A stretch of DNA of 64,000 nt from Pigmentiphaga aceris (GTDB lineage: Bacteria; Pseudomonadota; Gammaproteobacteria; Burkholderiales; Burkholderiaceae_B), in assembly GCF_008119665.1 (NCBI RefSeq), contig NZ_CP043046.1:5704001-5768000 (forward strand). The letters run 5' to 3'. The notes under the pieces were generated by a model, which saw only the letters and a program-made list of their open reading frames with translations, had not been told where the DNA came from and searched no databases. The first letter of the stretch is position 1. The number at the start of each line of letters is the position of its first letter. Below, in pieces: positions 33,849-43,221 of the stretch. The position numbers and the translations under genes are program-made.

Positions 33849-35462
33849 ATGCTCCCAACTCGGTTTCCCACCCGGTTTTCCACCCGAACGATGAAATGCT
33901 GGCTGGCCGGTGCCGTACTGGCCGCGATGTCCAGCGTCGGTATCGCGCAGGATGCGCCCAAGGTCCTGCGCATGGTGCCGCAGGCGGATCTGAAGATTCT
34001 CGATCCGATCTGGACCACGGCGTTCATCACGCGCAACCACGGCTACATGGTGTATGACACCTTGTTCGGGGTGGATGTGGACGGCAAAGTGTCGCCGCAA
34101 ATGGTCGATACCTACACCAAGAGCTCTGATGGCAAAGTGTGGACCTTCAAGCTGCGCAGCGGCCTGGCCTTCCACGACGGCGCGCCGGTGACGTCTGCCG
34201 ACGTGATCCAGTCGATCAAGCGCTGGGGCACGCGCGACGGCCTGGGCCAGAAGATGATGGCCGCGCTCGACAAGTTCGAAGCCGTTGACGACAACAGCTT
34301 CACCATGACCTTCAAGACCCCCTTCGGCATGGTGCTGGAAGCGCTCAGCAAGCCCTCGTCGATGCCGCCTTTCATCATGCCCAAGCGCGTGGCCGAGACG
34401 CCTGCCGACAAACAGATCGACGACACCACCGGCTCTGGCCCGTATGTGTTCAAGAAAGACGAATTCCGCCCCGGCGAACGCATCGTCTACACCAAGAACG
34501 CCAAGTACGTGCCGCGCACCGAAACGCCGTCGGGCACGGCTGGCGGCAAGCATGTCTACATCGACCGCATGGAATGGGTGATTCTGAAAGACGCGCAAAC
34601 CATGGCCAACGCCATTGCCAACGGCGAAGTCGACATGATCGAGTGGGTGCCGGCCGAGCAATACGCCCCGCTGAAAGCCAACCCGAAGATCGAACTGCTC
34701 AGTGTGCCGCCCAAGGGCTCGTTCGCGCTTCACCTGAACCGCCTGGTGCCGCCCTTCAACAACGTGAAGATCGCGCAGGCCGCCTTCATGGCCGTCAGCC
34801 AGGAAGCGCTGATGCGCGCGCAGTTGGTGCACAAAGAGCTGTACAACACCTGCACCTCGGTCTACCCCTGCGGGTCTACCTACGGCATTGAAAAGGACAC
34901 GTCCTACTTCACCGGCAAGCCGCAGTTCGAGAAGGCCAAGGCGCTGCTGAAAGAAGCGGGCTACGACAACACGCCGATCGTGCTGATGTGGCCGGCCGAC
35001 TTTGCGGTGATCAACAAATTCCCGCCGGTCATGGGCCAGCTGCTGCAGCAAGCGGGCTTCAAGGTCGACATGCAATCCATGGACTGGCCGTCGCTGGTCA
35101 CCCGCCGCGCCTCGAAGAACCCGGTCGGCCAGGGTGGCTGGAATGCGTTCATCACCGGCTGGCAGATTGCCGACACCATGAACCCGATGTTCTTTGCGCC
35201 GATGAACGGCGGTGGCCCGGACAAGGGTTGGTTCGGCTGGCCGACCGACGAGAAGCTGGAATCGCTGAAGGGCAAGTTCCTGGAAGCCACCGACGATACC
35301 GAACGCAAATCGCTGGCTGCACAGCTTCAGAAACAAGTCTATGACGGTGCGATCTTCGCGCCCATCGGCGAGTACAAGCCCATCGTGGCAGTGCGCAAGG
35401 ATGTGGTCACAGGCCTGGTTCCCGGACCCGCCATCGTGTTCTGGAATCTGAAGAAGAACTAA
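33849..35462 (+). CDS. Peptide/nickel-type ABC transporter substrate-binding protein
   Basis: About 537 residues of the DppA/OppA (SBP_bac_5) family. The signal region is MKCWLAGAVLAAMSSVGIA with a start at ATG 33849 (ATG 33891 would also give a signal peptide). Family features are WTFKLRSGLAFHDGAPVTSADV and TGSGPYVF near 180-190. It binds oligopeptides or related ligands in the periplasm. No permease or ATPase gene is in the cluster, so it must share a transporter encoded elsewhere. Downstream genes encode hydrolases for small peptides and amides, pointing to such ligands. Confidence 0.88.
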   Translation: MLPTRFPTRFSTRTMKCWLAGAVLAAMSSVGIAQDAPKVLRMVPQADLKILDPIWTTAFITRNHGYMVYDTLFGVDVDGKVSPQMVDTYTKSSDGKVWTFKLRSGLAFHDGAPVTSADVIQSIKRWGTRDGLGQKMMAALDKFEAVDDNSFTMTFKTPFGMVLEALSKPSSMPPFIMPKRVAETPADKQIDDTTGSGPYVFKKDEFRPGERIVYTKNAKYVPRTETPSGTAGGKHVYIDRMEWVILKDAQTMANAIANGEVDMIEWVPAEQYAPLKANPKIELLSVPPKGSFALHLNRLVPPFNNVKIAQAAFMAVSQEALMRAQLVHKELYNTCTSVYPCGSTYGIEKDTSYFTGKPQFEKAKALLKEAGYDNTPIVLMWPADFAVINKFPPVMGQLLQQAGFKVDMQSMDWPSLVTRRASKNPVGQGGWNAFITGWQIADTMNPMFFAPMNGGGPDKGWFGWPTDEKLESLKGKFLEATDDTERKSLAAQLQKQVYDGAIFAPIGEYKPIVAVRKDVVTGLVPGPAIVFWNLKKN

Positions 35463-35523
35463 GACCTGGCACCCAAAAGAACTGAGTCAGACATCCTGAG
35501 CCAGACGCAAGATGCACAATGAC

Positions 35524-35559
35524 GCACGCCCCGGCAGCCACTCAGCGGCCGGGGCGTGC
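35524..35559 (+). terminator. Hairpin between the binding-protein gene and mlrC
   Basis: Perfect 12-base arms GCACGCCCCGGC and GCCGGGGCGTGC enclose a 12-base loop, followed by ACGTCTATTTG. Such hairpins commonly hold binding-protein expression above that of the downstream genes. Confidence 0.65.
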
Positions 35560-35596
35560 ACGTCTATTTGCCTGACCCTATTCACCCGAGACCACC

Positions 35597-37096
35597 ATGA
35601 ACATCTTCATCGCAGGTTTTCAGCACGAGACCAATACCTTCGCCCCCAGCCCCGCCGACTGGGCCGCCTTCAACAGCGGTGCAGCCATGCCGGCATTTGT
35701 GCGCGGCGCGGAAATGGTGGAGCGCTTCAGCGGCAAGAACATGCCCATCGGCGGTTTCATCGATGCTGCGCGTGAAGAAGGCTGGAAGCTGCTGCCGTCC
35801 GTCTGGGCGGGCGCAGCTCCCTCGGCCCATGTCACGCAAGACGCATTCGAGCGCATCACCGGCCCGATGATCGAAGACCTGAAGGCAGCCATGGAACTTG
35901 GCGTGGATGCGGTCTACCTGGACCTGCACGGCGCAGCCGTTGCCGAACACATCGACGACCCGGAAGGCGAAGTCATCGCCATGGTGCGCGCCATCGTCGG
36001 CCCCGCCACCCCCATCGTTGCCAGCCTGGACCTGCACGCCAACGTTACCCAAGGCATGCTCGATGGCCCGGACGCCATCGTGGCCTATCGCACGTATCCG
36101 CATGTGGACATGGCCGACACCGGTCGCCTGGCTGCCGAACTGCTGAAGCGGCGTATTGCACGTGGCTCGCGGGAAGTGATCCATATGCGCCGCCTGCCCT
36201 TCCTGCTGCCGCTGAACGTGCAGTCGACCATGATCGAACCTGCGGCGTCCGTCTACGATTACCTGCGCGATCTGGACACCCGTTACGGCACGGTGCTCAG
36301 CTTTGCCCCCGGTTTCCCGGCGGCCGACTTCCCCGAATGCGGCCCGGTGGTATGGGGATACGGCGACGCCGCCCTGGAAGCCGTCGAAGCCCTGTACGCA
36401 CGTGTGGACCAACCGCGCTCGCAATGGCGTCTGGACTTCTTCGAACCGCGCGAAGCCGTGGAATTGGCGCTGAATCTGGCTGAAAAAGCCGACCGCCCGG
36501 TGGTCATCGCTGACACGCAGGACAACCCTGGCGCAGGCGGCGACAGCAACACCACCGGCATGCTGCACGCGCTGCTGGCCGAAGACGCCGGCAAGCGTTT
36601 CCCCGGTCAGATTGCACTGGGTCTGATGCACGACGCCGCTGCTGCTGCCGCTGCTCATGCCGCTGGTGTAGGTGCCGAGATCGAAATCGACCTGGGTACT
36701 CAAGTGCCCACCTGGGGCGGCCAGCACAGCGACGTGCCGGTACATGGCAAGTTCAAGGTATTGGCATTGGCCGACGGCCCGGTCACCATTCTTGGCCCGA
36801 TGATGCACGGCGTGAAGATGCAGGTCGGCAAAAGCGCGTGCCTGGAGATCGAGGGCGTGCGTGTGGCCGTATCCACCGGCAAGAGCCAGATGCTGGACCG
36901 CGAGCTGTATCGCTTCGTGGGCATCGAGCCCGAGCAGATGAAGCTGCTGGTCAACAAAAGCTCGGTGCATTTCCGTGCGGACTTCACACCGATTGCGCAT
37001 CGCATCCTGATCGCCAAAGCCCCCGGCCCGATGGCCGCCGATCCTTCTGAGCTGCCGTTCACCCGTCTGCCTGCCGACATGGCCTTGCAGCCCTGA
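35597..37096 (+). CDS. MlrC-like M81-family metallopeptidase
   Basis: A 499-residue protein of the microcystinase C family. N-terminal motifs are AGFQHETNTFAPSP, YLDLHGAAVAEHIDDPEGE and SLDLHANVT, with zinc ligands in the HET, DLHG and DLHA elements. The C-terminal domain contains ADTQDNPGAGGDSNTTGML. In bacteria without microcystin degradation these proteins act on peptides or beta-amino-acid-like amides of unknown identity. The start is a strong ATG after the SBP terminator. The downstream genes encode M20 and amidase enzymes, suggesting sequential hydrolysis of one imported compound. Confidence 0.88.
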   Translation: MNIFIAGFQHETNTFAPSPADWAAFNSGAAMPAFVRGAEMVERFSGKNMPIGGFIDAAREEGWKLLPSVWAGAAPSAHVTQDAFERITGPMIEDLKAAMELGVDAVYLDLHGAAVAEHIDDPEGEVIAMVRAIVGPATPIVASLDLHANVTQGMLDGPDAIVAYRTYPHVDMADTGRLAAELLKRRIARGSREVIHMRRLPFLLPLNVQSTMIEPAASVYDYLRDLDTRYGTVLSFAPGFPAADFPECGPVVWGYGDAALEAVEALYARVDQPRSQWRLDFFEPREAVELALNLAEKADRPVVIADTQDNPGAGGDSNTTGMLHALLAEDAGKRFPGQIALGLMHDAAAAAAAHAAGVGAEIEIDLGTQVPTWGGQHSDVPVHGKFKVLALADGPVTILGPMMHGVKMQVGKSACLEIEGVRVAVSTGKSQMLDRELYRFVGIEPEQMKLLVNKSSVHFRADFTPIAHRILIAKAPGPMAADPSELPFTRLPADMALQP

Positions 37097-37142
37097 TCCG
37101 TTCCCGCCAAGCTTCCCGCTCAAGCCCAAAGAGGCCACACAC

Positions 37143-38363
37143 GTGCCGACAGATCCGCAAAAATATCTCGACTTCATGAAGCAGCATGCCGACGAGTTTC
37201 TCGCCGTGCGCCACACCATCCACCAGAACCCGGAACTTGGTTTCGAGGAATTCGGCACCAGCGAACTGGTGGCCAGGAAGCTGGCCAGCTGGGGTTATGA
37301 AGTCGAGCGCGGCATTGGCGACACGGGCGTGGTCGGCCGCTTGCAACGTGGAAACGGCAGCCGCAGCATCGGCCTGCGTGCCGACATGGATGCATTGCCC
37401 ATTCTGGAAAGCACCGGCCTGCCCTATGCCAGCAAGAAACCCGGCGTAATGCATGCCTGCGGCCACGACGGCCACACCACCATGCTGCTGGGCGCGGCAA
37501 AATACCTGGCGGAAGCGGGCGATTTTTCCGGCACCGTGAACCTGATCTTCCAACCCGCCGAAGAAGGTCGCGGCGGTGCGCTGAAAATGCTGGAACACGG
37601 CCTGTTCGACAAATACCCTTGCGACGCCATTTTCGGCATGCACAACCTGCCCGGCTACCCGCAGGGCAAGCTGATGTTCCGCGACGGTGCGACCATGGCG
37701 TCTGCCGACAAGGTGGTCATCACGCTGACCGGTGTCGGCGGCCACGGCGCCATGCCACACAAATCCGTTGATCCGGTGGTCGCCGCCGCCAGCCTGGTGA
37801 TGGCATTGCAGACCATCGTGTCACGCAATGTCGATCCGCAACACATGGCGATTGTCACGGTCGGCATGTTGCACGCTGGTCAGGCCAACAACATCATTCC
37901 CGACAAGGCCGTCATGGAGTTGACCGTACGCACACTGGACCGCGACGTGCGCAAGCAGGTGGAAAAACGCATTCGCGCAATCACCGCCGCGCAGGCAGAG
38001 AGCTTCGGTGTCGAGGCACACATTCACTACGACTACGCCTTCGCCGTACTGGTCAACACGCCCGAAGAAACTGCCCTGGCACGCACGCTGGGCCGCGAGT
38101 TGATGGGTGAACAAGGCATCGACGCAAACTTCGTTGCGCAGACCGCCAGCGAAGATTTTTCCTACATGCTGGAACAACGCCCGGGCAATTACTGCTACAT
38201 CGGCAACGGCGTGGGGCAGGAACATGGTTCGTGCAATGTGCATAACCCCGGCTACGACTTCAACGACGCCAACCTGCCGATCGGCTCGGCCTACTTTGCG
38301 CTGCTGGCCGAACGGTATCTGGCCGGCCAGGTTGGCAAACCCACAGAGGCGGTGCCCGCATGA
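37143..38363 (+). CDS. M20-family aminoacylase/hippurate hydrolase-type amidohydrolase
   Basis: A 406-residue M20D enzyme that removes acyl groups from amino acids or similar amides. Metal-binding motifs are HACGHDGHTTMLLGAAK, EEGRGG and the C-terminal HNPGYDF. GLRADMDALPI is the conserved strand. The lid domain has GGHGAMPHKSVDP. The start is GTG 37143 after AGAGG. The stop overlaps the amidase start by four bases, so both belong to the same operon. Confidence 0.88.
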   Translation: MPTDPQKYLDFMKQHADEFLAVRHTIHQNPELGFEEFGTSELVARKLASWGYEVERGIGDTGVVGRLQRGNGSRSIGLRADMDALPILESTGLPYASKKPGVMHACGHDGHTTMLLGAAKYLAEAGDFSGTVNLIFQPAEEGRGGALKMLEHGLFDKYPCDAIFGMHNLPGYPQGKLMFRDGATMASADKVVITLTGVGGHGAMPHKSVDPVVAAASLVMALQTIVSRNVDPQHMAIVTVGMLHAGQANNIIPDKAVMELTVRTLDRDVRKQVEKRIRAITAAQAESFGVEAHIHYDYAFAVLVNTPEETALARTLGRELMGEQGIDANFVAQTASEDFSYMLEQRPGNYCYIGNGVGQEHGSCNVHNPGYDFNDANLPIGSAYFALLAERYLAGQVGKPTEAVPA

Positions 38364-39811
38364 GCGTCCCCGACACTCAACTCGTCAACGCCGACGCAGT
38401 CACGCTGTCGGGCTGGATTCACGGCCGCAATGTGTCGTGCCGTGATGTCATGCAAGCCTTCCTTGGCCACATCGACCGCGTCAACCCGGCCGTCAACGCC
38501 ATCGTCGCCCGCCGCGACCCGGATGAACTGCTGCGCGAAGCCGAGGCCAGCGACGCCGCACTTGCGCGTGGCGACAGCATTGGCTGGATGCACGGCTTCC
38601 CGCAGGCCCCCAAAGACTTGGCAGCCGTGCGCGGCATGGTCACCAGCCAGGGCGCGGCCTTCCTGGCGCAAGATGTGCCAGCCGACGACGCCATCGGCAT
38701 CGCCCGCATGCGCGAAGCCGGGTCGATCTTCATCGGCCGCACCAACACACCGGAATTCGGCTTGGGCTCACAAAGCTACAACCCGGTCTACGGCACCACC
38801 GGCAACGCCTACGACCCGTCCCTGACGGGCGGTGGCAGCAGCGGCGGCGCAGCAGTTGCGTTGGCCCTGCGCATGCTGCCGGTGGCCGATGGCAGCGACA
38901 TGATGGGTTCGCTGCGCAACCCGGCCGCCTTCAACAACGTGTTTGGCTTTCGGCCCACCTTCGGCCTGGTGCCCAGCGCCAGCCCCGAACGCTTCCTGAG
39001 CCAACTGAGCACCGACGGCCCGATGGCCCGCACCGTGCCCGACCTGGCCATGCTGCTGAGCGTGCAAGCCGGCCGCGACGCGCGTGCGCCCTTCTCGCTG
39101 GACAGCGATCCCGCGCAGTTCACGCAGGAACTATCCGCAGACTGCGCCGGCAAGCGCATCGGCTGGCTGGGGGATCTGGACGGCCACCTGGCAACAGAAC
39201 CCGGCGTGCTGGACCTGTGCCGCACGGGCCTGAATGCCTTCAGTGACATCGGTTGCCACATCGAAGACGCAAGCCTGGGTTTCTCGGCCGACCGGCTATG
39301 GGACAGCTGGGTCACCCTGCGCCACTTCCTGGTTGCCGGTCGCCTGGGCGGCTTCTACAACGATCCAGTCAAGCGCGCCCAACTCAAACCCGAAGCCATC
39401 TGGGAAATCGAAAACGGTTTTGCACTGACTGGCAAAGACGTCTACGCGGCCTCAACCGAACGCAGCGCCTGGTACGCGCACCTGATGGCCTTGTTCGAAC
39501 GCTACGACTACCTGGTGCTGCCCTCCGCGCAGGTGTTCGCCTTCGACGCCAAACAGCACTGGCCGACCGAGATCGCCGGCCGGCAAATGGACACTTATCA
39601 CCGCTGGATGGAAGTCGTGATCCCCGCCGCGCTGGGCGGTATCCCGGCGATCAGCGTGCCCGTAGGCTTTGACCCACAAGGCCGCGCAATGGGCATGCAG
39701 ATTCTCGCCAAGCCGCGTGATGATCTGGCGCTGCTGCAGCTGGCGTATGCGTATGACTTGGCAACGGAGTGGGTGAAGAAGAAGGTACCGGCGGTGTTGT
39801 CGGATGCGTGA
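38360..39811 (+). CDS. Amidase-signature family hydrolase
   Basis: A 483-residue AS-family amidase. The catalytic triad is visible: Lys85 in APKDLAAVRG, the cis-Ser in GGGSSGGAA (about 160) and the nucleophile Ser184 in MGSLRNPAAF. The last motif usually reads GGSxR; here the first Gly is Met. It hydrolyses small amides to acids and ammonia. It is translationally coupled to the upstream M20 gene (ATGA overlap). Its last eight bases overlap the small unknown gene downstream. Confidence 0.88.
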   Translation: MSVPDTQLVNADAVTLSGWIHGRNVSCRDVMQAFLGHIDRVNPAVNAIVARRDPDELLREAEASDAALARGDSIGWMHGFPQAPKDLAAVRGMVTSQGAAFLAQDVPADDAIGIARMREAGSIFIGRTNTPEFGLGSQSYNPVYGTTGNAYDPSLTGGGSSGGAAVALALRMLPVADGSDMMGSLRNPAAFNNVFGFRPTFGLVPSASPERFLSQLSTDGPMARTVPDLAMLLSVQAGRDARAPFSLDSDPAQFTQELSADCAGKRIGWLGDLDGHLATEPGVLDLCRTGLNAFSDIGCHIEDASLGFSADRLWDSWVTLRHFLVAGRLGGFYNDPVKRAQLKPEAIWEIENGFALTGKDVYAASTERSAWYAHLMALFERYDYLVLPSAQVFAFDAKQHWPTEIAGRQMDTYHRWMEVVIPAALGGIPAISVPVGFDPQGRAMGMQILAKPRDDLALLQLAYAYDLATEWVKKKVPAVLSDA

Positions 39812-40448
39812 GCAGATAGCGCGTGTATTTGAAGGAAAAGCGTTTCTGCGGCCGTTGTTTTACGGATATCCGGGCGGCCTGCGTGTCGAGCTGGCCGAAC
39901 CCGGCTCGTCCACCCATCAATTCCGCACGGCGCTGAATAAAAGCGTCGAGATATGCAAACACGTGTTCGGACCTGCGCCCGAGCTCGTGGTTTGCCTGAG
40001 AACGTGGGTAGAAGGAAGTGCATTTGCAGCGCGTCAGTCTCTACGCAAGCTCCGCGCGTTGGGTATTCATATTCCGAAGCAACGAGAGATTTGGATAAGC
40101 ACATCCGACGACGGGTACGAGGACGAAGACGACTGGACCCCACCAGATCCCCCGGCTGATTGGGTGACCATCGCCTTTCCCATCGATATAACCATGCTTG
40201 AGCCATTGCTTTGGTCTGCATGCGCTACAGACTTCAATATCGAACCGAAAGCACCGTGCTCGGTCCATCTCATGGATTTGGCTCGCGGCGTGATGGCACT
40301 CCCCTATGACGATCGTGGCATGGATATCGTCGGGCCGAACCACGCACTGCTGTCAGAGATTTTCACCACGTACAGGCACTATTTGCTGGGCTACGACATG
40401 GAAATCATGCAGGCGACTTTCGCGCCTGAAGAAGTCGCACCGGAATAA
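39804..40448 (+). CDS. Unknown protein resembling DUF3885-type families
   Basis: A 214-residue soluble protein. Its ATG overlaps the amidase stop by eight bases. The stretch LPYDDRGMDIVG near 170-181 resembles a motif I associate with DUF3885 proteins, found in bacteria and often near immunity-like genes. That assignment is tentative. There are no signal peptide or transmembrane segments. Aspartate/glutamate-rich loop: DDGYEDEDDW (about 102-111). Composition is less GC-rich than the flanking enzymes, so it may have been acquired. Confidence 0.6.
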   Translation: MREQIARVFEGKAFLRPLFYGYPGGLRVELAEPGSSTHQFRTALNKSVEICKHVFGPAPELVVCLRTWVEGSAFAARQSLRKLRALGIHIPKQREIWISTSDDGYEDEDDWTPPDPPADWVTIAFPIDITMLEPLLWSACATDFNIEPKAPCSVHLMDLARGVMALPYDDRGMDIVGPNHALLSEIFTTYRHYLLGYDMEIMQATFAPEEVAPE

Positions 40449-40509
40449 CGAGACTGTCCGCCAAGTTCGAAATTTGAAAGCGGCATCGTCGTGCTGCGCG
40501 CCAGCGCAT

Positions 40510-41307
40510 TCACGCTGCGTTTTCTCTTGAGATCTTTCCCATCAGGAACCGCCGCACGATTCCCACCGCATACACACTCGCGACCCGCTGCAAGAACGCC
40601 CTGAAGTCCACCGACGCCGTGCTGTCGGCGCGGTCGGAAATCGTGCGCAGCACTGCGCAGGGCATCTCGTACTCGTGGCAGATCTGGGCGACGGCTGCGC
40701 CTTCCATTTCCACGCATAGAACATCCGGCAAGGCTTCAACCAGCGACGTTGCCATGCCGGCTGCGTGCACGAAGGTGTCGCCGCTGGCGATCAGGCCTTC
40801 ATGCACCGCAGGCACGTCGATACCGAAGTCAGCACGGGTCGCCGCATCGATGTCGGTGGCAAGCTGTTCGGCCACGTAGGCCGCAGCGCTTTGACGCAGC
40901 AATGCATTCAGCGACGCATCGGTGTCGAAGTACGCACGGTCGAGCAAGGGGATTTCATGGCGCGGGAAAATCGGGCGCGCATCCATGTCGTGTTGGACCA
41001 GCGATGTACCCACCACCACGTCACCTACGCGCACGCCTTGCCCGATGCCGCCTGCCAAGCCAGTGAACACGATGGCATCCACCTTGAATTCGCGGATCAG
41101 TGTCACGGTGGTGGCGGCAGCAGCCACCTTGCCGATGCGGGCCAGCACCAGCACGCAGGGGTGGCCGTACAGTTCACCCACGTGATAGTCGCGCAGGCCT
41201 ACGCGCTGCACGACCACATCCGGCCCCATGTCGGCCAGCAGGCCGGCGAGTTCATCGTGCATGGCGGCAAGAATGCCGAGACGGCGTGGGGAGGCTTGGG
41301 ATGACAT
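40510..41307 (-). CDS. 5'-methylthioadenosine/S-adenosylhomocysteine nucleosidase-like protein
   Basis: A 265-residue phosphorylase/nucleosidase fold. Motifs: RIGKVAAAATTVTLI, FTGLAGGIGQGVRVGDVVVGTSLVQHDMDARP, the substrate-binding VEMEGAAVAQIC, and RTISDRAD with catalytic Asp. This matches MTA/SAH nucleosidase (Pfs), which cleaves adenine from methylthioadenosine and S-adenosylhomocysteine. It is slightly longer than E. coli Pfs (232 residues). It lies convergent to the preceding gene. The family name is used; a phosphorylase relative is possible. Confidence 0.85.
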   Translation of the reverse strand: MSSQASPRRLGILAAMHDELAGLLADMGPDVVVQRVGLRDYHVGELYGHPCVLVLARIGKVAAAATTVTLIREFKVDAIVFTGLAGGIGQGVRVGDVVVGTSLVQHDMDARPIFPRHEIPLLDRAYFDTDASLNALLRQSAAAYVAEQLATDIDAATRADFGIDVPAVHEGLIASGDTFVHAAGMATSLVEALPDVLCVEMEGAAVAQICHEYEMPCAVLRTISDRADSTASVDFRAFLQRVASVYAVGIVRRFLMGKISRENAA

Positions 41308-41492
41308 GGTGACCGGTGGCTGATGCGTGAGGCCGAATTATCCGGCAAGCGATGGGCGCTGTCCTGTGGCTGCCAGTGCCGCAATCTGAAAATAAGCGCG
41401 GCACTCACGCAACGGGCGGGCAGGTTTTGGTCGAACTCGGCGCGTACCAGGACTACCATGGAAAGAAATACGCATACACCCAGGATGACAGC

Positions 41493-42611
41493 GTGACCGA
41501 ACGCAACCGCCACCCACATGGCGAACCGCTGCAAGCCGAGCGGAAGCAAGACGAGCAGGATGCCGCAAGCGCTTCTTCGAACGCGCCTTCAAATGCCTCC
41601 CCGGGTGGACCGCGAAATGCGGCACCGAATGTTGCACCGAACGTTCCTCCGAACATTCCCCCCAAAGCCCCCTTCACCACCTCGCGCACCCAACGGGCAC
41701 GCCAGCACTGGCATGTAGCCAAGACCCGCGCATCGGGCCTGTCCGCCCCGTGGCTGATGGTCATTGCCACCCTCATGTTCGCCACCATGGGGGTCTGCGT
41801 GAAGTTGGCGTCTGCCGACTATTCCACCGGCGAGATCATGTTTTATCGCAGCGTGATCGGCATCGTGATGATGGTGTTCCTCGCGCGTTCACAAGGCATC
41901 AGCCTGGCTACGCGCGTGCCCGTCAATCACTTCTGGCGCAGCGTGACCGGCGTGGTGTCGATGTACATGTGGTTCTACAGCGTGGGCGGCCTGCCGGTGG
42001 CCACCGCGATGACGCTGAACTACATGTCTTCGGTCTGGATGGCGGTGTTCATGATCGGTGGTGCGCTGCTGTTCGGCACCAGCAAGGTCGACAAACGCAT
42101 GGTCGTGTCGGTGCTGCTGGGCTTTGTGGGCGTGGCCTTGGTGCTGCAACCCACCATGGCCGAGAACCAGTGGTGGTACGGCCTGATCGGCTTGCTGTCG
42201 GGCATGATCTCCGCGACTGCATATCTGCAGGTAGGCGCGCTTGCGCGGGCCGGTGAACCAGTGACCCGCATCGTGTTCTATTTCTCGATTGCGGGCATGG
42301 TGCTGGGCTTCATCACTGCCTTGCCGGCGGGTCTGCACCCCTTGACGTTCAAGGGCGTGTTCTTGCACCTGACAGTGGGCGTGCTGGCCGGGTTTGCGCA
42401 GATTTTGCTGACCCGCGCCTACGCAATCGGTCGCACGCTGGTCAACGCCAGCCTGCAGTACCTGGGCATTGCGTTCGCCGCCATTTACGGCGTGGTGTGG
42501 TTCTCCGACCCGATGAGCACCAGCCTGTTCATCGGCATGGTGATGATCGTGGGTGCGGGCATGTGCGCGGCGATGCTGAAGAGCAAGCCAGTCAGCACCA
42601 AGAGCAGATAA
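41493..42611 (+). CDS. EamA-type (DMT) membrane transporter with a Pro/Asn-rich cytoplasmic extension
   Basis: About 372 residues from GTG 41493, preceded by AGGATG. The first ~85 residues are hydrophilic and repetitive (SNAPSNASPGGPRNAAP, then APNVPPNIPPKAP). Ten transmembrane helices with two EamA repeats follow (WLMVIATLMFATMGVCVKLAS; ATAYLQVGALARAGEP). EamA proteins export metabolites or take up nucleosides; the substrate is unknown. It is divergent from the nucleosidase gene. Confidence 0.8.
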   Translation: MTERNRHPHGEPLQAERKQDEQDAASASSNAPSNASPGGPRNAAPNVAPNVPPNIPPKAPFTTSRTQRARQHWHVAKTRASGLSAPWLMVIATLMFATMGVCVKLASADYSTGEIMFYRSVIGIVMMVFLARSQGISLATRVPVNHFWRSVTGVVSMYMWFYSVGGLPVATAMTLNYMSSVWMAVFMIGGALLFGTSKVDKRMVVSVLLGFVGVALVLQPTMAENQWWYGLIGLLSGMISATAYLQVGALARAGEPVTRIVFYFSIAGMVLGFITALPAGLHPLTFKGVFLHLTVGVLAGFAQILLTRAYAIGRTLVNASLQYLGIAFAAIYGVVWFSDPMSTSLFIGMVMIVGAGMCAAMLKSKPVSTKSR

Positions 42612-42650
42612 GTTGCCTGACCTTACTTATTCAGCATCGCGAACCCAAGC

Positions 42651-42755
42651 GTGAACAGCAGTTACATCGGTGGCCGCACGCGCGACGATGACGATACGCT
42701 GGCATCCCTTCAACGATTGATGCGGCAACGCATCAGGGAGACTACGCGTCGATGA
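42651..42755 (+). CDS. Possible 34-residue upstream ORF coupled to the next gene
   Basis: GTG 42651 opens a short frame (VNSSYIGGRTRDDDDTLASL ... RETTRR) that ends at TGA 42753-42755. It overlaps the ATG of the next gene by ATGA. The overlap suggests translational coupling. No homologue is recognised, and it could be chance. Confidence 0.3.
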   Translation: MNSSYIGGRTRDDDDTLASLQRLMRQRIRETTRR

Positions 42756-43177
42756 GTTACGACTTGATGGTGTTCGAACCCGCCTCTGCCCCAGCTGATC
42801 ATGATGAATTCATGACTTGGTATCGGGCGCAGACGGAATGGGCAGAGGACCATGCCTACAATGATCCGAAGGTAAGCACGCCGCGCCTGAGCGCGTTCTT
42901 CCACGAGATCATCAAACAGTATCCGGCGATGAACGGGCCGTATGGCGTTGAGGAACTGGACGACGAGGATGAGGACGACGCGCTGGTGTCGGACTACACC
43001 GTCGGCCAGTCGGTGATCTACATCGCGTTTGCGTGGAGCAAGGCCGAGGGAGCCTATCCCGAGGTACTGCGTCTGGCCACCAAGCACCAGATCGGGTTCT
43101 TCGACGTGAGTTCGAACAACGAAGAAGTCTGGCTGCCGGATGGCAAGGGCGGCCTGGCGATCGTGCACAAGGCATAA
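42752..43177 (+). CDS. Small acidic protein of unknown function
   Basis: A 141-residue soluble acidic protein. The N-terminus MSYDLMVFEPASAP and the WYRAQTEWAEDHAYNDP element are reminiscent of a widespread small family of unknown role, often seen near immunity-like genes. A run ELDDEDEDDA lies near 68-77. There are no catalytic motifs. It is preceded by a short overlapping frame (ATGA). The SDR gene begins 44 bases downstream. Confidence 0.6.
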   Translation: MSYDLMVFEPASAPADHDEFMTWYRAQTEWAEDHAYNDPKVSTPRLSAFFHEIIKQYPAMNGPYGVEELDDEDEDDALVSDYTVGQSVIYIAFAWSKAEGAYPEVLRLATKHQIGFFDVSSNNEEVWLPDGKGGLAIVHKA

Positions 43178-43221
43178 CGCAGCGCGCTTGCCGTCCGAAC
43201 AACACTCACAAGCCCCCACCC

